64,000 nt of DNA from a bacterium 1XD21-13 (GTDB taxonomy: Bacteria > Bacillota > Clostridia > Lachnospirales > Lachnospiraceae): NCBI GenBank assembly GCA_009917555.1, contig QZDX01000015.1, forward strand, positions 1-64,000. Direction: 5' to 3'. A program made the position numbers and the translations under genes. Under the pieces are notes generated by a model, which saw nothing but the letters and a program-made list of their open reading frames with translations, was not told the DNA's origin and did no database searches. The stretch's first letter is position 1. Every line of letters starts with the position of its first letter. Positions 33,376 to 41,249 of the stretch are shown in pieces.

Positions 33376-33627
33376 CTATGAAGCTGCTCTTTCTTCCTCC
33401 ATAGAAGATTGATTTTGCAGGCTGGCGATAATGTCCCCTGCAGAAAGCTGGTTTTCCTGCATGTATGCATAGAGCTCCTGCATTTCCTCATCACGCTTTG
33501 CCTTTAAAAGCTCCTCTCTCTCCTGACGCAGCAGGGAAACGGCCTCTGTGTGCTTTTTCAGCTTTTCCTCATTCTCTGCCAGTAGTTCTTCGTAGGTTTT
33601 TCTTGCTCTTGTTCTTGGCCTTGCCAT
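33376..33627 (-). CDS. Small basic/coiled-coil protein of unknown function
   Basis: An 83-residue protein with a basic N-terminus (MARPRTRARKTYEELLAENE) and a long charged helix likely to form a coiled coil, ending in an Ala/Ser tail. GGAGG precedes the ATG at 33627. The basic start could bind nucleic acid. I do not recognise the family. It is isolated between the AraC gene (convergent) and the tRNA, with fold-back repeat copy II just upstream. Confidence 0.6.
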   Translation of the reverse strand: MARPRTRARKTYEELLAENEEKLKKHTEAVSLLRQEREELLKAKRDEEMQELYAYMQENQLSAGDIIASLQNQSSMEEERAAS

Positions 33628-33647
33628 ATGTTTGTCCTCCTATTTTT

Positions 33648-33749
33648 AGTCCCGTAGCATTCTTCCAGCACCGCTTATATAGAACAATTTACAGCCACAA
33701 GAGCATGTGTCTATAAATTGTTCTGGCACTGTTCAGAATGCTACTGTTT
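33648..33749. repeat. Fold-back repeat family, copy II
   Basis: Outer stem GTAGCATTCT (33654-33663) with AGAATGCTAC (33735-33744), perfect. Middle stem AGAACAATTTA (33681-33691) with TAAATTGTTCT (33714-33724), perfect. Inner stem CACA (33696-33699) with TGTG (33706-33709). Confidence 0.78.
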
Positions 33750-33816
33750 CCAGTTCCGCAGTATCCCTGCGGATGTTTGTACTACTGGCAGTATATGCTT
33801 ATCCTGGATAAAATAT

Positions 33817-33860
33817 GCAAAAAATCGCTGAAAGCTTCCATTTCTGGTCTTTCAGCGATT
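33817..33860 (-). terminator. Terminator after tRNA-Leu
   Basis: On the minus strand AATCGCTGAAAG and CTTTCAGCGATT (12 bp, perfect) are followed by a T-run. It lies 5 bases past the 3' end of the tRNA. Confidence 0.85.
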
Positions 33861-33865
33861 CTTCC

Positions 33866-33948
33866 TGCCGGCAGCGGGACTTGAACCCGCACGTGGTTGC
33901 CCACAACAGATTTTGAGTCTGCCTCGTCTGCCATTCCGACACGCCGGC
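33866..33948 (-). tRNA. tRNA-Leu (anticodon CAA)
   Basis: An 83-base class II tRNA. The acceptor arms GCCGGCG and TGCCGGC pair over seven bases with discriminator A. The anticodon loop is CTCAAAA with CAA at its centre, reading UUG codons. The T arm has GGTTCAAGTCC, and there is a long variable arm (TTGTGGGCAACCAC). CCA is not encoded, so it must be added after transcription. A strong terminator follows, and the gene appears to stand alone downstream of rluD. Confidence 0.95.
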
Positions 33949-34016
33949 CTGCTGCATATAACCTTTGCAACGAAAATTATTTTATCACAAGTATTAGGAA
34001 ATGGCAAGCAAAATTT

Positions 34017-34943
34017 TTATTTCGCACTCCCTTTTCCAAGGCGCTCCAACAACTCCACAAAGTACTCCGGCAATGGCGCCTCCACCTCCAGATAAGCTCC
34101 CGTGGAGGGATGTACTATCCCAAGCACCATCGCATGCAGAGCCTGTCCCTGAAGTCCGAAGGGTGACCTTCCCCGTCCGTAGACCTCATCTCCCAAAAGC
34201 GGATGGCCAATACTGGCCATGTGCACGCGGATCTGGTGGGTCCGCCCTGTCTCCAGCTGACATTCAATATACGTAAAGCGATCAATGCGCTCCAATACCC
34301 GATAGTGGGTCACTGCCTGCTTTCCACCCCTTGGCACCACAGCCATGCGCTTCCGATCCACCGGATGCCTTCCTATGGGCGCATCCACGGTGCCCTCATT
34401 TTCCTTCAAAACACCCCATACAATAGCTCGATAGCGCCTGGTAATGGTATGCTCCTTTAGCTGTTCCGCCACCACACTGTGAGCCCGATCATTTTTGCAT
34501 ACAATCAGGACGCCTGTGGTATCCTTGTCTATCCGGTGCACAATTCCCGGACGCATCACTCCATTGATTCCGGAAAGCTCTCCCCTGCAATGGTACAACA
34601 GCCCATTTACCAGAGTTCCCGTGGTATGCCCCGGTGAAGGGTGCACCACCATATCCTTCGGTTTGTTAATAAATATCACATCGGAATCTTCATATAAGAT
34701 GTCCAGGGGCAGCTCCTCCGGCTCTATGGCCGGCTCTACGGCAGCGGGAAGCTCCAACTCAATCACATCACCCGGATTTACCTTATAGTTTGCCTTAACA
34801 GCCCTTCCTCCCAGAAGAACAGCTCCGTCTTTGATGAGCTTCTGCACATAGGAGCGCGAAAGCTCCGGCAGCTGCTCCGCCAGATAGCGATCCATTCGAA
34901 GCCCTGCCTGCTCCTCCACCTTATATATCTTCTTTTGACTCAT
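34017..34943 (-). CDS. RluD-like pseudouridine synthase
   Basis: A 308-residue RluA-family enzyme with an N-terminal S4 domain (residues about 15-65) and catalytic Asp139 in HRIDKDTTGVL. The position directly after lspA is the standard Firmicute location of the RluD-type enzyme (YlyB in Bacillus), which modifies 23S rRNA. Its start overlaps the lspA stop by 23 bases. It is better placed as the RluD orthologue than the paralogue at 13430-14386. Confidence 0.93.
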   Translation of the reverse strand: MSQKKIYKVEEQAGLRMDRYLAEQLPELSRSYVQKLIKDGAVLLGGRAVKANYKVNPGDVIELELPAAVEPAIEPEELPLDILYEDSDVIFINKPKDMVVHPSPGHTTGTLVNGLLYHCRGELSGINGVMRPGIVHRIDKDTTGVLIVCKNDRAHSVVAEQLKEHTITRRYRAIVWGVLKENEGTVDAPIGRHPVDRKRMAVVPRGGKQAVTHYRVLERIDRFTYIECQLETGRTHQIRVHMASIGHPLLGDEVYGRGRSPFGLQGQALHAMVLGIVHPSTGAYLEVEAPLPEYFVELLERLGKGSAK

Positions 34944-35463
34944 TCTCCGCCTCTTTTGGTGTTTTCTTCCGGTTGAAAAAGCTCAGCTCATCCTCCTTAT
35001 AATAGAATAAAATCAGAAGAGCCAGGAGAGCCGCTCCTACGGTCACATAGCAATCCGCCACATTGAACACCGGAAAATCAATCAGCTTGAAATAGAAAAA
35101 ATCCACCACATAGGAATTCACCGCCCGATCCACCATATTTCCGATCGCTCCGGCTATCAAAAGCACACCCACTAAACGCAGGGGGGCAAATCTCCTGCCC
35201 CCAGGCAGACGGTTATAGTAAAAAGCCACTACCACTAAAATCAAAAGGGTGCAGGCCCAAAAAATTCCCCGCTGTCCCTGAAAGATCCCAAAGGCCGCTC
35301 CCCGGTTCTCCAGATAATTCAGTTCAAACACACCCTTCCACAATACAATGGGCGCCTGCTCCTTCAAATGGAGTACAGCCAGATGCTTGGTCCACTGGTC
35401 AAGAAGAACCAACAGGATTGCCGAAAAAAGCCCCGTCAGATTATATTTCATGCGTTTCGTCAT
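34921..35463 (-). CDS. lspA: Lipoprotein signal peptidase (signal peptidase II)
   Basis: A 180-residue membrane aspartyl protease that removes lipoprotein signal peptides. Four hydrophobic segments are visible, with the catalytic pair in GNMVDRA and FNVADCYVTVG. The start is the ATG at 35463, with GGGAGG 5 bases upstream; the longer frame reads into aroB. The start overlaps the aroB 3' end by 23 bases. It would process the rhamnose binding protein encoded upstream, among others. Confidence 0.95.
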   Translation of the reverse strand: MTKRMKYNLTGLFSAILLVLLDQWTKHLAVLHLKEQAPIVLWKGVFELNYLENRGAAFGIFQGQRGIFWACTLLILVVVAFYYNRLPGGRRFAPLRLVGVLLIAGAIGNMVDRAVNSYVVDFFYFKLIDFPVFNVADCYVTVGAALLALLILFYYKEDELSFFNRKKTPKEAENESKEDI

Positions 35464-36568
35464 TGCTGCCTCCCAAAATCTGTTCCGCTGCGAAAAGAAG
35501 CTCCTCACCGGTGACGGTCCTATCCACAAAGGCTTTGCCGATCCCCTGAAGCAGCACAAACTTAATACTTCCCGCCTCCATCTTTTTATCCGAACGGGTA
35601 ATCTCAACTACCCTTTCAGCTTCCAGCCCTTCCGTAGAAGCAGGCAGGGAAAATGCCTCCAGGCCCTCTGTCACCCTCCTAAGCTCCTCCTTTGTCAGAA
35701 GTCCTCTCTGCAGGGCTATCCATGAGGCTGCCACCATTCCGATGGCTACACATTCTCCATGGAGCAGCTGGAAATCCTTCAGCTTCTCCACCGCGTGGCC
35801 CAGGGTATGGCCAAAGTTCAGAAGGGCACGCTCTCCCTGCTCCGTAGGGTCCGCCTCCACAACTGCCCGCTTAATCCTGCAGCTCTCTGCTATCATGGGA
35901 AGCAGGGCTTCATACCTCCGCTCCCAAATCTCCTCCCGGTTCTTAAGCAGCCACTGATAATATGCCTCATTTCGAATCAATCCATGCTTGAGGATCTCCG
36001 CCATGCCTGACGCGAACTGGCGATCCGAAAGAGTCCTTAACGCGGACAGATTCATATACACCAGGCTGGGCATATGGAAGGCCCCTACCATATTCTTGTA
36101 GCTGTCAAAATCTACCCCTGTCTTGCCTCCGATACTGCTGTCCACCTGTGCCAGCAGGGTGGTGGGAATCTGAATAAAGCGGATTCCTCTCAAATAGGTG
36201 GCCGCAGCGAACCCGGTGAGATCTCCAACCACTCCGCCACCCAGCGCCGCCAGCAGATCCTTGCGGTCAAAATGCTCCAAAATCAAATGCTCGTAAAGCC
36301 CCTTCACTGTATCTAAGGTCTTATGCTCCTCCCCGGCCTCTATGGTATAGATCGTTACCTTTTTGCAGACCTTGGAAATAGCCTCCCTCACCAGCTCCCC
36401 ATACAGAGGACCTACCTGGCTGTCAGTTACTATACAGATCCTCCGCCCGTCCGTGTCCAGGGCCTTCAGCTGGCCAGAAAGCTCCTCAAAGCTCCTTTCC
36501 AAGACAATAGAATAGCAAAATGCTCCGTCCCGCTGCACCGGTAAAATCGTATTTTTCATCTCTTCCAT
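35441..36568 (-). CDS. aroB: 3-dehydroquinate synthase
   Basis: A 375-residue NAD- and metal-dependent enzyme of the shikimate pathway. Signatures: EAGEEHKTLDTV, LAALGGGVVGDLTGFAAATYLRGI (nucleotide-binding glycines), PTTLLAQVDSSIGGKTGVD, and the metal ligands in LNFGHTLGHAVE. The start is the ATG at 36568 behind GAGGTG. Finding aroB between ylmH and lspA, away from other aro genes, is less usual; the overlap with lspA shows that they share a transcript. Confidence 0.96.
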   Translation of the reverse strand: MEEMKNTILPVQRDGAFCYSIVLERSFEELSGQLKALDTDGRRICIVTDSQVGPLYGELVREAISKVCKKVTIYTIEAGEEHKTLDTVKGLYEHLILEHFDRKDLLAALGGGVVGDLTGFAAATYLRGIRFIQIPTTLLAQVDSSIGGKTGVDFDSYKNMVGAFHMPSLVYMNLSALRTLSDRQFASGMAEILKHGLIRNEAYYQWLLKNREEIWERRYEALLPMIAESCRIKRAVVEADPTEQGERALLNFGHTLGHAVEKLKDFQLLHGECVAIGMVAASWIALQRGLLTKEELRRVTEGLEAFSLPASTEGLEAERVVEITRSDKKMEAGSIKFVLLQGIGKAFVDRTVTGEELLFAAEQILGGSNDETHEI

Positions 36569-36601
36569 GATACACCTCATTTGCCGCAATCATTTCTTCC
36601 A

Positions 36602-37357
36602 TCAAATATATTTCAAAAGGGTTACATAGCTTCTCCCCTTTTTTGACTGTCCTCCTACTCCCTGAAGCCGGAAGCGACCCATTCCCCGAACCGATATCAA
36701 GTCTCCCTCTTTGGGCTGATATCCGTTGGATGTGACCAATCTGCCGTTTACAAAAACACTTCCCCCCTCGATCAATCCGGTGAGACTGCTTCTGGAGGCT
36801 TTGAAGGCCAGGGACAGCAGACTATCCAGCCGAACGGAGGCCATTGTTCCCGTAATTTCCTGCTGATTTGGCTCATAGGAAAAGCTTTCCTCCTCCACAG
36901 GCCGGGCTGTCACGGCGGTATGGCGAATCCGGGTGAGGTTTTCACAAATAAAATCCGCAATATTCCTCTGACAGAATAAGAAAGCCTTTTCCTCCTCCAC
37001 CAGGATATCTCCTGTCCTGGAGCGCTCCAATCCCAGGTTCAGAACTGCTCCCAGATAATCCCTGTGGCTTAATTTTTCCGCAAACCTCTTATGAAGAGAC
37101 GTGATCCGAAGGCAGGCAATGGGATATTCCGGACAAAATAGAAGAGCATCAGGAACAAAGGCTGCCATCTGACGCTCCGCCGTCTCATACCCACCAAAGC
37201 TCTCCAGCTTAAGACCCGAGAGCTCCTGACGGATACCATAAAGAATATTCTGTTCATTTAGATTCAGGAAATCGGAATAGGTGACGATTCCCCTCTGATA
37301 CGCCGTCCGGCCCAAATCCAGAAAGCGTTTTTCCAGCTGTTGCTCTTCTCTTGTCAT
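36602..37357 (-). CDS. ylmH: YlmH-like S4-domain RNA-binding protein
   Basis: A 251-residue protein of the YlmH family. The C-terminal S4 domain spans about residues 175-240 (LDSLLSLAFKASRSSLTGLI; GSVFVNGRLV). In Bacillus YlmH acts on stalled ribosomes in quality control and its gene sits in the dcw cluster. Here it directly follows sepF with three bases between them, matching that context. Confidence 0.92.
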   Translation of the reverse strand: MTREEQQLEKRFLDLGRTAYQRGIVTYSDFLNLNEQNILYGIRQELSGLKLESFGGYETAERQMAAFVPDALLFCPEYPIACLRITSLHKRFAEKLSHRDYLGAVLNLGLERSRTGDILVEEEKAFLFCQRNIADFICENLTRIRHTAVTARPVEEESFSYEPNQQEITGTMASVRLDSLLSLAFKASRSSLTGLIEGGSVFVNGRLVTSNGYQPKEGDLISVRGMGRFRLQGVGGQSKKGRSYVTLLKYI

Positions 37358-37360
37358 AGC

Positions 37361-37882
37361 CTATCTTCCATAAACGGAGGGAATGTCAATGGAGCTGCTG
37401 ATAATATCCTGCAAATCACCGGAAATATCTACACTTCTGGGAGTCACCAGAAAAATGCTGCCGGACACCTTCTGCAGGTTGCCCCCGATTGCAAAACAAG
37501 AACCGGATGTAAAGTCAATGATTCGCTGTGCCACATCCATATCCAGCCCCTCAAAGTTGAGTACCACGGTACGATTACTGAGAAGCGTCTCCGTAATCTC
37601 CCTGGAATCCTCAAAGCTTGTAGGCTTAATTACACATACCTCCATACCCTTCCCCTGCTTTCTCGGAGCCTGACGAAGTGGTGTGACCTTGGCCCGCTCT
37701 TTTACAGGCTCCTCATCATCAAAATCGTCATAGTCCTCTTCTTTCTTTCGTCGAAAGGAGCTTCTCTTCTCCGGCTTTTCTTCTTCGTAGTCATCATCGA
37801 AATCATCATAGTCGTCATAATCGTCGTAGTCGTCATCACCGCCCAGCTTCATGACGTCCAGGAATTTATCGATTACACTCAT
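37361..37882 (-). CDS. sepF: Cell division protein SepF
   Basis: A 173-residue SepF, the FtsZ-membrane linker of Gram-positive bacteria. The N-terminal amphipathic helix MSVIDKFLDVMKLG is present, followed by an unusually Asp/Tyr-rich linker (residues about 15-65, repeated DDYDDYDD) and the folded domain (CVIKPTSFEDSREITETLL; VVLNFEGLDMDVAQRIIDF). The gene follows yggS and precedes ylmH, the classic order. The acidic repetitive linker is longer than in B. subtilis, where the whole protein is about 150 residues. Confidence 0.95.
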   Translation of the reverse strand: MSVIDKFLDVMKLGGDDDYDDYDDYDDFDDDYEEEKPEKRSSFRRKKEEDYDDFDDEEPVKERAKVTPLRQAPRKQGKGMEVCVIKPTSFEDSREITETLLSNRTVVLNFEGLDMDVAQRIIDFTSGSCFAIGGNLQKVSGSIFLVTPRSVDISGDLQDIISSSIDIPSVYGR

Positions 37883-37897
37883 TTTACCGTCTCCAAT

Positions 37898-38587
37898 CTA
37901 ACTATAATTACGCTCCCCAAAGATTCCCGTGCCAACACGGATCATGGTAGCGCCCTCTTCAATTGCAACCTCATAGTCTCCAGTCATACCCATAGACAAG
38001 ACATTCATAGTTACATTATCAATGTTTTTCCTTTTTAAGTCAACACATAATTTCTTTAATTTGGCAAAATGTGAACGATTTTCCTCCGGATCTGTTACAA
38101 ATGGGGCAATTGTCATCAATCCCTGAACCGAAACAGCGGGAAGCTTCGCGATTTCCCGAATCAGTCCCTCCGTCTCCTCCAAGGATACTCCAAACTTGCT
38201 CTCCTCGCCTGCCACATTGACCTCAATCAAGACAGGCACCGTGCATCCTCTTTTTACAGCCTCTGCACTGATAGCCTGCGCCAGTCTCAAAGAATCCACG
38301 GAATGAATCAGACATGCCTTACCCACCACCTGTTTTACCTTGTTTCTCTGAAGGTGTCCTATCAGATGCCAGCGAATATCCTTTGGAAGCTCTTCATATT
38401 TCTCACACAGCTCCTGCACCTTATTTTCTCCAAAGTCTCTCATACCAGCCGGAAGCAGTTCCTCTATCATGGAAACCGGCTTTGTCTTGCTGACTGCAAT
38501 CAACGTCACCTCACTTCGGTCACGTCCTGCACGCTCGCAAGCCGCACAAACTCTCTTTTCCACCTCTGCCAGATTTTCAACCACCAT
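37898..38587 (-). CDS. yggS: YggS-family pyridoxal-phosphate-binding protein
   Basis: A 229-residue PLP-homeostasis protein of the YggS/PipY/PROSC family. The PLP lysine is in LIAVSKTKP; GENKVQEL, WHLIGHLQRNK and NVAGEESKFGV are hallmarks. I start at the ATG at 38587 with GAGGTG 6 bases upstream rather than at a GTG six codons earlier. The family usually precedes sepF in Gram-positives, as here. Confidence 0.93.
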   Translation of the reverse strand: MVVENLAEVEKRVCAACERAGRDRSEVTLIAVSKTKPVSMIEELLPAGMRDFGENKVQELCEKYEELPKDIRWHLIGHLQRNKVKQVVGKACLIHSVDSLRLAQAISAEAVKRGCTVPVLIEVNVAGEESKFGVSLEETEGLIREIAKLPAVSVQGLMTIAPFVTDPEENRSHFAKLKKLCVDLKRKNIDNVTMNVLSMGMTGDYEVAIEEGATMIRVGTGIFGERNYS

Positions 38588-38633
38588 TTCACACACCTCT
38601 GCCACATTTTTATTTCATTGTACAAAATACAAT

Positions 38634-40100
38634 TTAATCGTAAATCACTTCATCCTCATCTACCGTATCCGCATTCAGCACAATGTGATCGTAAACGGAC
38701 AGGCCATAGCTGGTCCCCTCCTTTACAATGCAGTACTCCTCATTTTCATAGAGAATCTGAATCTGTCGAAAAACGGTGTAGCCCTTGTTGATATTATAAA
38801 CACCCTTGAGCTTTTCCATCTGCCCCACCTGATATACCTCGGAGGAATCCGGCTTGAGCAGAAGATCCCCCGATGAGAGAAGCTTCTCGGAGGTGCTGAA
38901 ATTTTCCTCCTCGGGATCTACGTAGGCATATTGATCATCCTGATAATAAATGGTGCAATTTACGAACTTAGCCTCCGTGCTGCCATCCTCTCCCACAGTC
39001 TGCTTCATAAAGCCCATATTGCTGTCGGCACCGGAATTTGTCACATAGTTTTTGTCAATCACAAAGAAATCCTTTTCCGTCACCGCTGATTTGGGTATCT
39101 TAAGGCCCGTGGTCTCATCCCGCAGAACCTCAAAGGTAAGAAACCGGTCGTTGGCATATCGAATCATAGAATTTACAAACTCCAGCACCCCGTAAGCCTT
39201 TCCCTCCCGGTATTCCACTGTGACGGAGGGCCACAGAGCCTCCTTGTCCTTATCCATGCGAATTTCTATATAGGTGGTATTCTGCAGAACGGTGCCGTCC
39301 TCCTTAGTGGTCTGATTTCCCTTGATCTTGTCCAGCAAATAGGTTTCCATATCCTCGTCCAGAGGAAATACCAGCCTCCATATCTCCTCTGTCACCAGCT
39401 TATAGACCGGCTCTCCCTGGCCTACCAGCTCCTCCGTGCGCAGGTTGGTTCTCTCATAAGTCTCCTGATCAAACCATGCACTGCTTAAGGCATCTAAGCC
39501 CGCCTCCTCAAAGCCGTCTATATAGTATTCCACCACGCCGGCTGTCTCCGCATTGTATCGGGTAAAAATACCACCCTCTGTCTCCGCCGCGCTGTCCAGC
39601 TCCGCAATCATGTTTTGGTTCATCAGATCCAGCACAGAGGCATCCATACTAACCTTAAAATCGTACACCTCCGAAAAATTCATATCCGAGGCATTGCTCA
39701 TATAGGTTATAATCTCTCCCCGAAGCTGGCTGTAATCCGCATCACTCAGGCTGAGTCCCTGGGCGCTCTCCCTCATAGCCTGGGCCATCCTTCCGCTCTC
39801 ATCCACGGTATACACCGCGGAATTTACGGAGACCTTTTCCCCCTCCCTGGCATAATAGCTCACATATCCGGGCTTTTCCGACCGAATGATCCGCTCCGTT
39901 CTAAGGGCTATGCCGGTATAGTGGTAGTCGGCTGCCAGATTCCCGGCAATGACCTCATAGCCGGAAATGTGTGTTGAGGTAAAAAACATATAGACACAGA
40001 CAATCAGGTAGACCGCAATGAATCCAAAAAATACAACGCCAATGTTCACAGGGCGCCGGTATTTGATAATCTTTTTCTTTTTTTTCCTGGAATCTGCCAC
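38634..40100 (-). CDS. HlyD-like membrane-anchored protein
   Basis: A 488-residue protein with a very basic cytoplasmic start (RKKKKKIIKYRR), one membrane segment at about residues 20-42, and a large outside region resembling membrane-fusion/HlyD adaptors, with a lipoyl-like segment near GYVSYYAREGEKVSVNSAVY. No partner exporter is nearby. Clostridia often encode this protein just upstream of yggS-sepF, so a role at the division site is possible, but unproven. The start is the GTG at 40100 behind AGGAGG; a TTG nine codons upstream overlaps that site. Confidence 0.75.
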   Translation of the reverse strand: MADSRKKKKKIIKYRRPVNIGVVFFGFIAVYLIVCVYMFFTSTHISGYEVIAGNLAADYHYTGIALRTERIIRSEKPGYVSYYAREGEKVSVNSAVYTVDESGRMAQAMRESAQGLSLSDADYSQLRGEIITYMSNASDMNFSEVYDFKVSMDASVLDLMNQNMIAELDSAAETEGGIFTRYNAETAGVVEYYIDGFEEAGLDALSSAWFDQETYERTNLRTEELVGQGEPVYKLVTEEIWRLVFPLDEDMETYLLDKIKGNQTTKEDGTVLQNTTYIEIRMDKDKEALWPSVTVEYREGKAYGVLEFVNSMIRYANDRFLTFEVLRDETTGLKIPKSAVTEKDFFVIDKNYVTNSGADSNMGFMKQTVGEDGSTEAKFVNCTIYYQDDQYAYVDPEEENFSTSEKLLSSGDLLLKPDSSEVYQVGQMEKLKGVYNINKGYTVFRQIQILYENEEYCIVKEGTSYGLSVYDHIVLNADTVDEDEVIYD

Positions 40101-40138
40101 GAATGCAATTCCTCCTGTGGGGCGCAAACTGAAAATAT

Positions 40139-40163
40139 GGGGCTGTCAACTTCAGACAGCCCC
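40139..40163 (-). terminator. Stem-loop after the small P-loop gene
   Basis: GGGGCTGTC and GACAGCCCC (9 bp, perfect, seven-base loop) followed by ATATTTTC on the minus strand, 27 bases past the stop at 40190. Confidence 0.65.
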
Positions 40164-40189
40164 TCTCATATGTATCTATGTCCGGTACT

Positions 40190-40609
40190 CTAGCAGGAGA
40201 TGAGAACCTGTTCCTTCGCAAAATCAGGCAAATCCTTTTCCTCCACGGAAACGCTGATGCAGAGATCCACCTTGAACTGCTCACTGATCTGATTGAGCTG
40301 TGTCAAGGTATCCGCCAAATCCTTGCCCTCTAAATGGGCAATCTTCAAAAAGCTGTCCAGATACATCTGCTCCAAATCGTAATCCTGTGAAATAATTCCG
40401 CAGATGAAGCCGATAAATTCGTCGCTGTTCTTTAAAGGATAGTCCTTTACATTGATAAGACGCACCTTATTGTTCAGCTCATGCATATGCTTTGTGCTCT
40501 TGTCCAAATATACGATATTGCCCGACGCGGTCTTAATCTGATTGTTCACTCTATCCAGTAAATGCTTTGTTTTTCCGTCTCCCTTATTTCCAATAATTAA
40601 CTGTACCAT
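40190..40609 (-). CDS. Small P-loop protein of unknown function
   Basis: A 139-residue protein with a Walker A-like loop at its start, IIGNKGDGKTKHLLD (residues 5-19), and a likely Walker B-type hydrophobic strand (KVDLCISVSVEEKDL) near the end. It lacks the sensor and lid regions of larger ATPases. Similar short proteins are sometimes labelled PilT-like, but I see no pilus genes. GGAGG lies 8 bases before the ATG. It is flanked by stem-loops on both sides, so it is probably a single-gene transcript. Confidence 0.7.
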   Translation of the reverse strand: MVQLIIGNKGDGKTKHLLDRVNNQIKTASGNIVYLDKSTKHMHELNNKVRLINVKDYPLKNSDEFIGFICGIISQDYDLEQMYLDSFLKIAHLEGKDLADTLTQLNQISEQFKVDLCISVSVEEKDLPDFAKEQVLISC

Positions 40610-40646
40610 TGCCTCGTCCTCCTTGGGTTCCTATTCTTAAGCTTTG

Positions 40647-40666
40647 AGAACAGCTGGGGCTGTTCT
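40647..40666. other. Hairpin in the leader of the P-loop gene
   Basis: AGAACAGC and GCTGTTCT (8 bp, perfect) around a four-base loop, 37 bases upstream of the start at 40609. No T-run follows. The rest of the 229-base gap to mgsA shows no gene. Confidence 0.5.
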
Positions 40667-40804
40667 GCTTCCTATCTGATATTTATTATAGTCTATCTGT
40701 GCTTAAAAGACAACCTATATTTGTGTCTTAGTCCTACTCCGCAGTGCTAAGCTCGCCCACTTCGTTCCATACCTGATAAAGCGGGCACACTGTCTCGCTT
40801 CATG

Positions 40805-40822
40805 GGCTCCCCCCAGGGAGCC
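40805..40822 (-). terminator. Stem-loop after mgsA
   Basis: GGCTCCC pairs with GGGAGCC around CCCCA, 16 bases past the mgsA stop. It lacks a T-run, so termination is uncertain. Confidence 0.45.
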
Positions 40823-40838
40823 TTCTCCTGCTTATCAA

Positions 40839-41234
40839 CTACGTGTAAAGCTCCCGCCACTCCAGATCGCCTCGATCCAGGGACTTAATTAACAGCTCCG
40901 CAGTGGCAAGGTTGGTGGCCATTGGGATATTATAAGTATCACAAAGGCGAATCACGTTGTTTACATCCGGCTCATGCTTCTTTGGTGCCGACGGATCCCG
41001 CAGGAAAATCAGCAGGTCAATCTGATTGTGCTCAATCTGTGCCGCAAGCTGCTGCTCTCCCCCAAGATGGCCTGCCAGGTACTTGTGCACGCTCAGATTG
41101 GTAACCTCCACAATGAGTCTTCCGGTGGTCCCGGTGGCGTACAGATTATGCTTACATAAAATCCCCCTGTACGCAATGCAGAAATTCTGCATCAATTTCT
41201 TTTTTGCATCATGTGCAATTAATCCAATGTTCAT
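40839..41234 (-). CDS. mgsA: Methylglyoxal synthase
   Basis: A 131-residue enzyme that turns dihydroxyacetone phosphate into methylglyoxal and phosphate, bypassing lower glycolysis when phosphorylated sugars accumulate. The family motifs are ALIAHDxKK-like (GLIAHDAKKK), ATGTTGR, LGGEQQLAAQI and FLRDPSAPKKHEPD. The gene is at the end of the rodA/min/mre group, an arrangement seen across Clostridia. Rhamnose breakdown also yields dihydroxyacetone phosphate, but a link is speculative. Confidence 0.95.
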   Translation of the reverse strand: MNIGLIAHDAKKKLMQNFCIAYRGILCKHNLYATGTTGRLIVEVTNLSVHKYLAGHLGGEQQLAAQIEHNQIDLLIFLRDPSAPKKHEPDVNNVIRLCDTYNIPMATNLATAELLIKSLDRGDLEWRELYT

Positions 41235-41249
41235 GCGAACACCCCCAAG

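Noticed and set aside
40731-40838. Short frame of 18 codons starting near 40803 on the minus strand
   Set aside because: It overlaps a stem-loop after mgsA and lacks a credible ribosome binding site.
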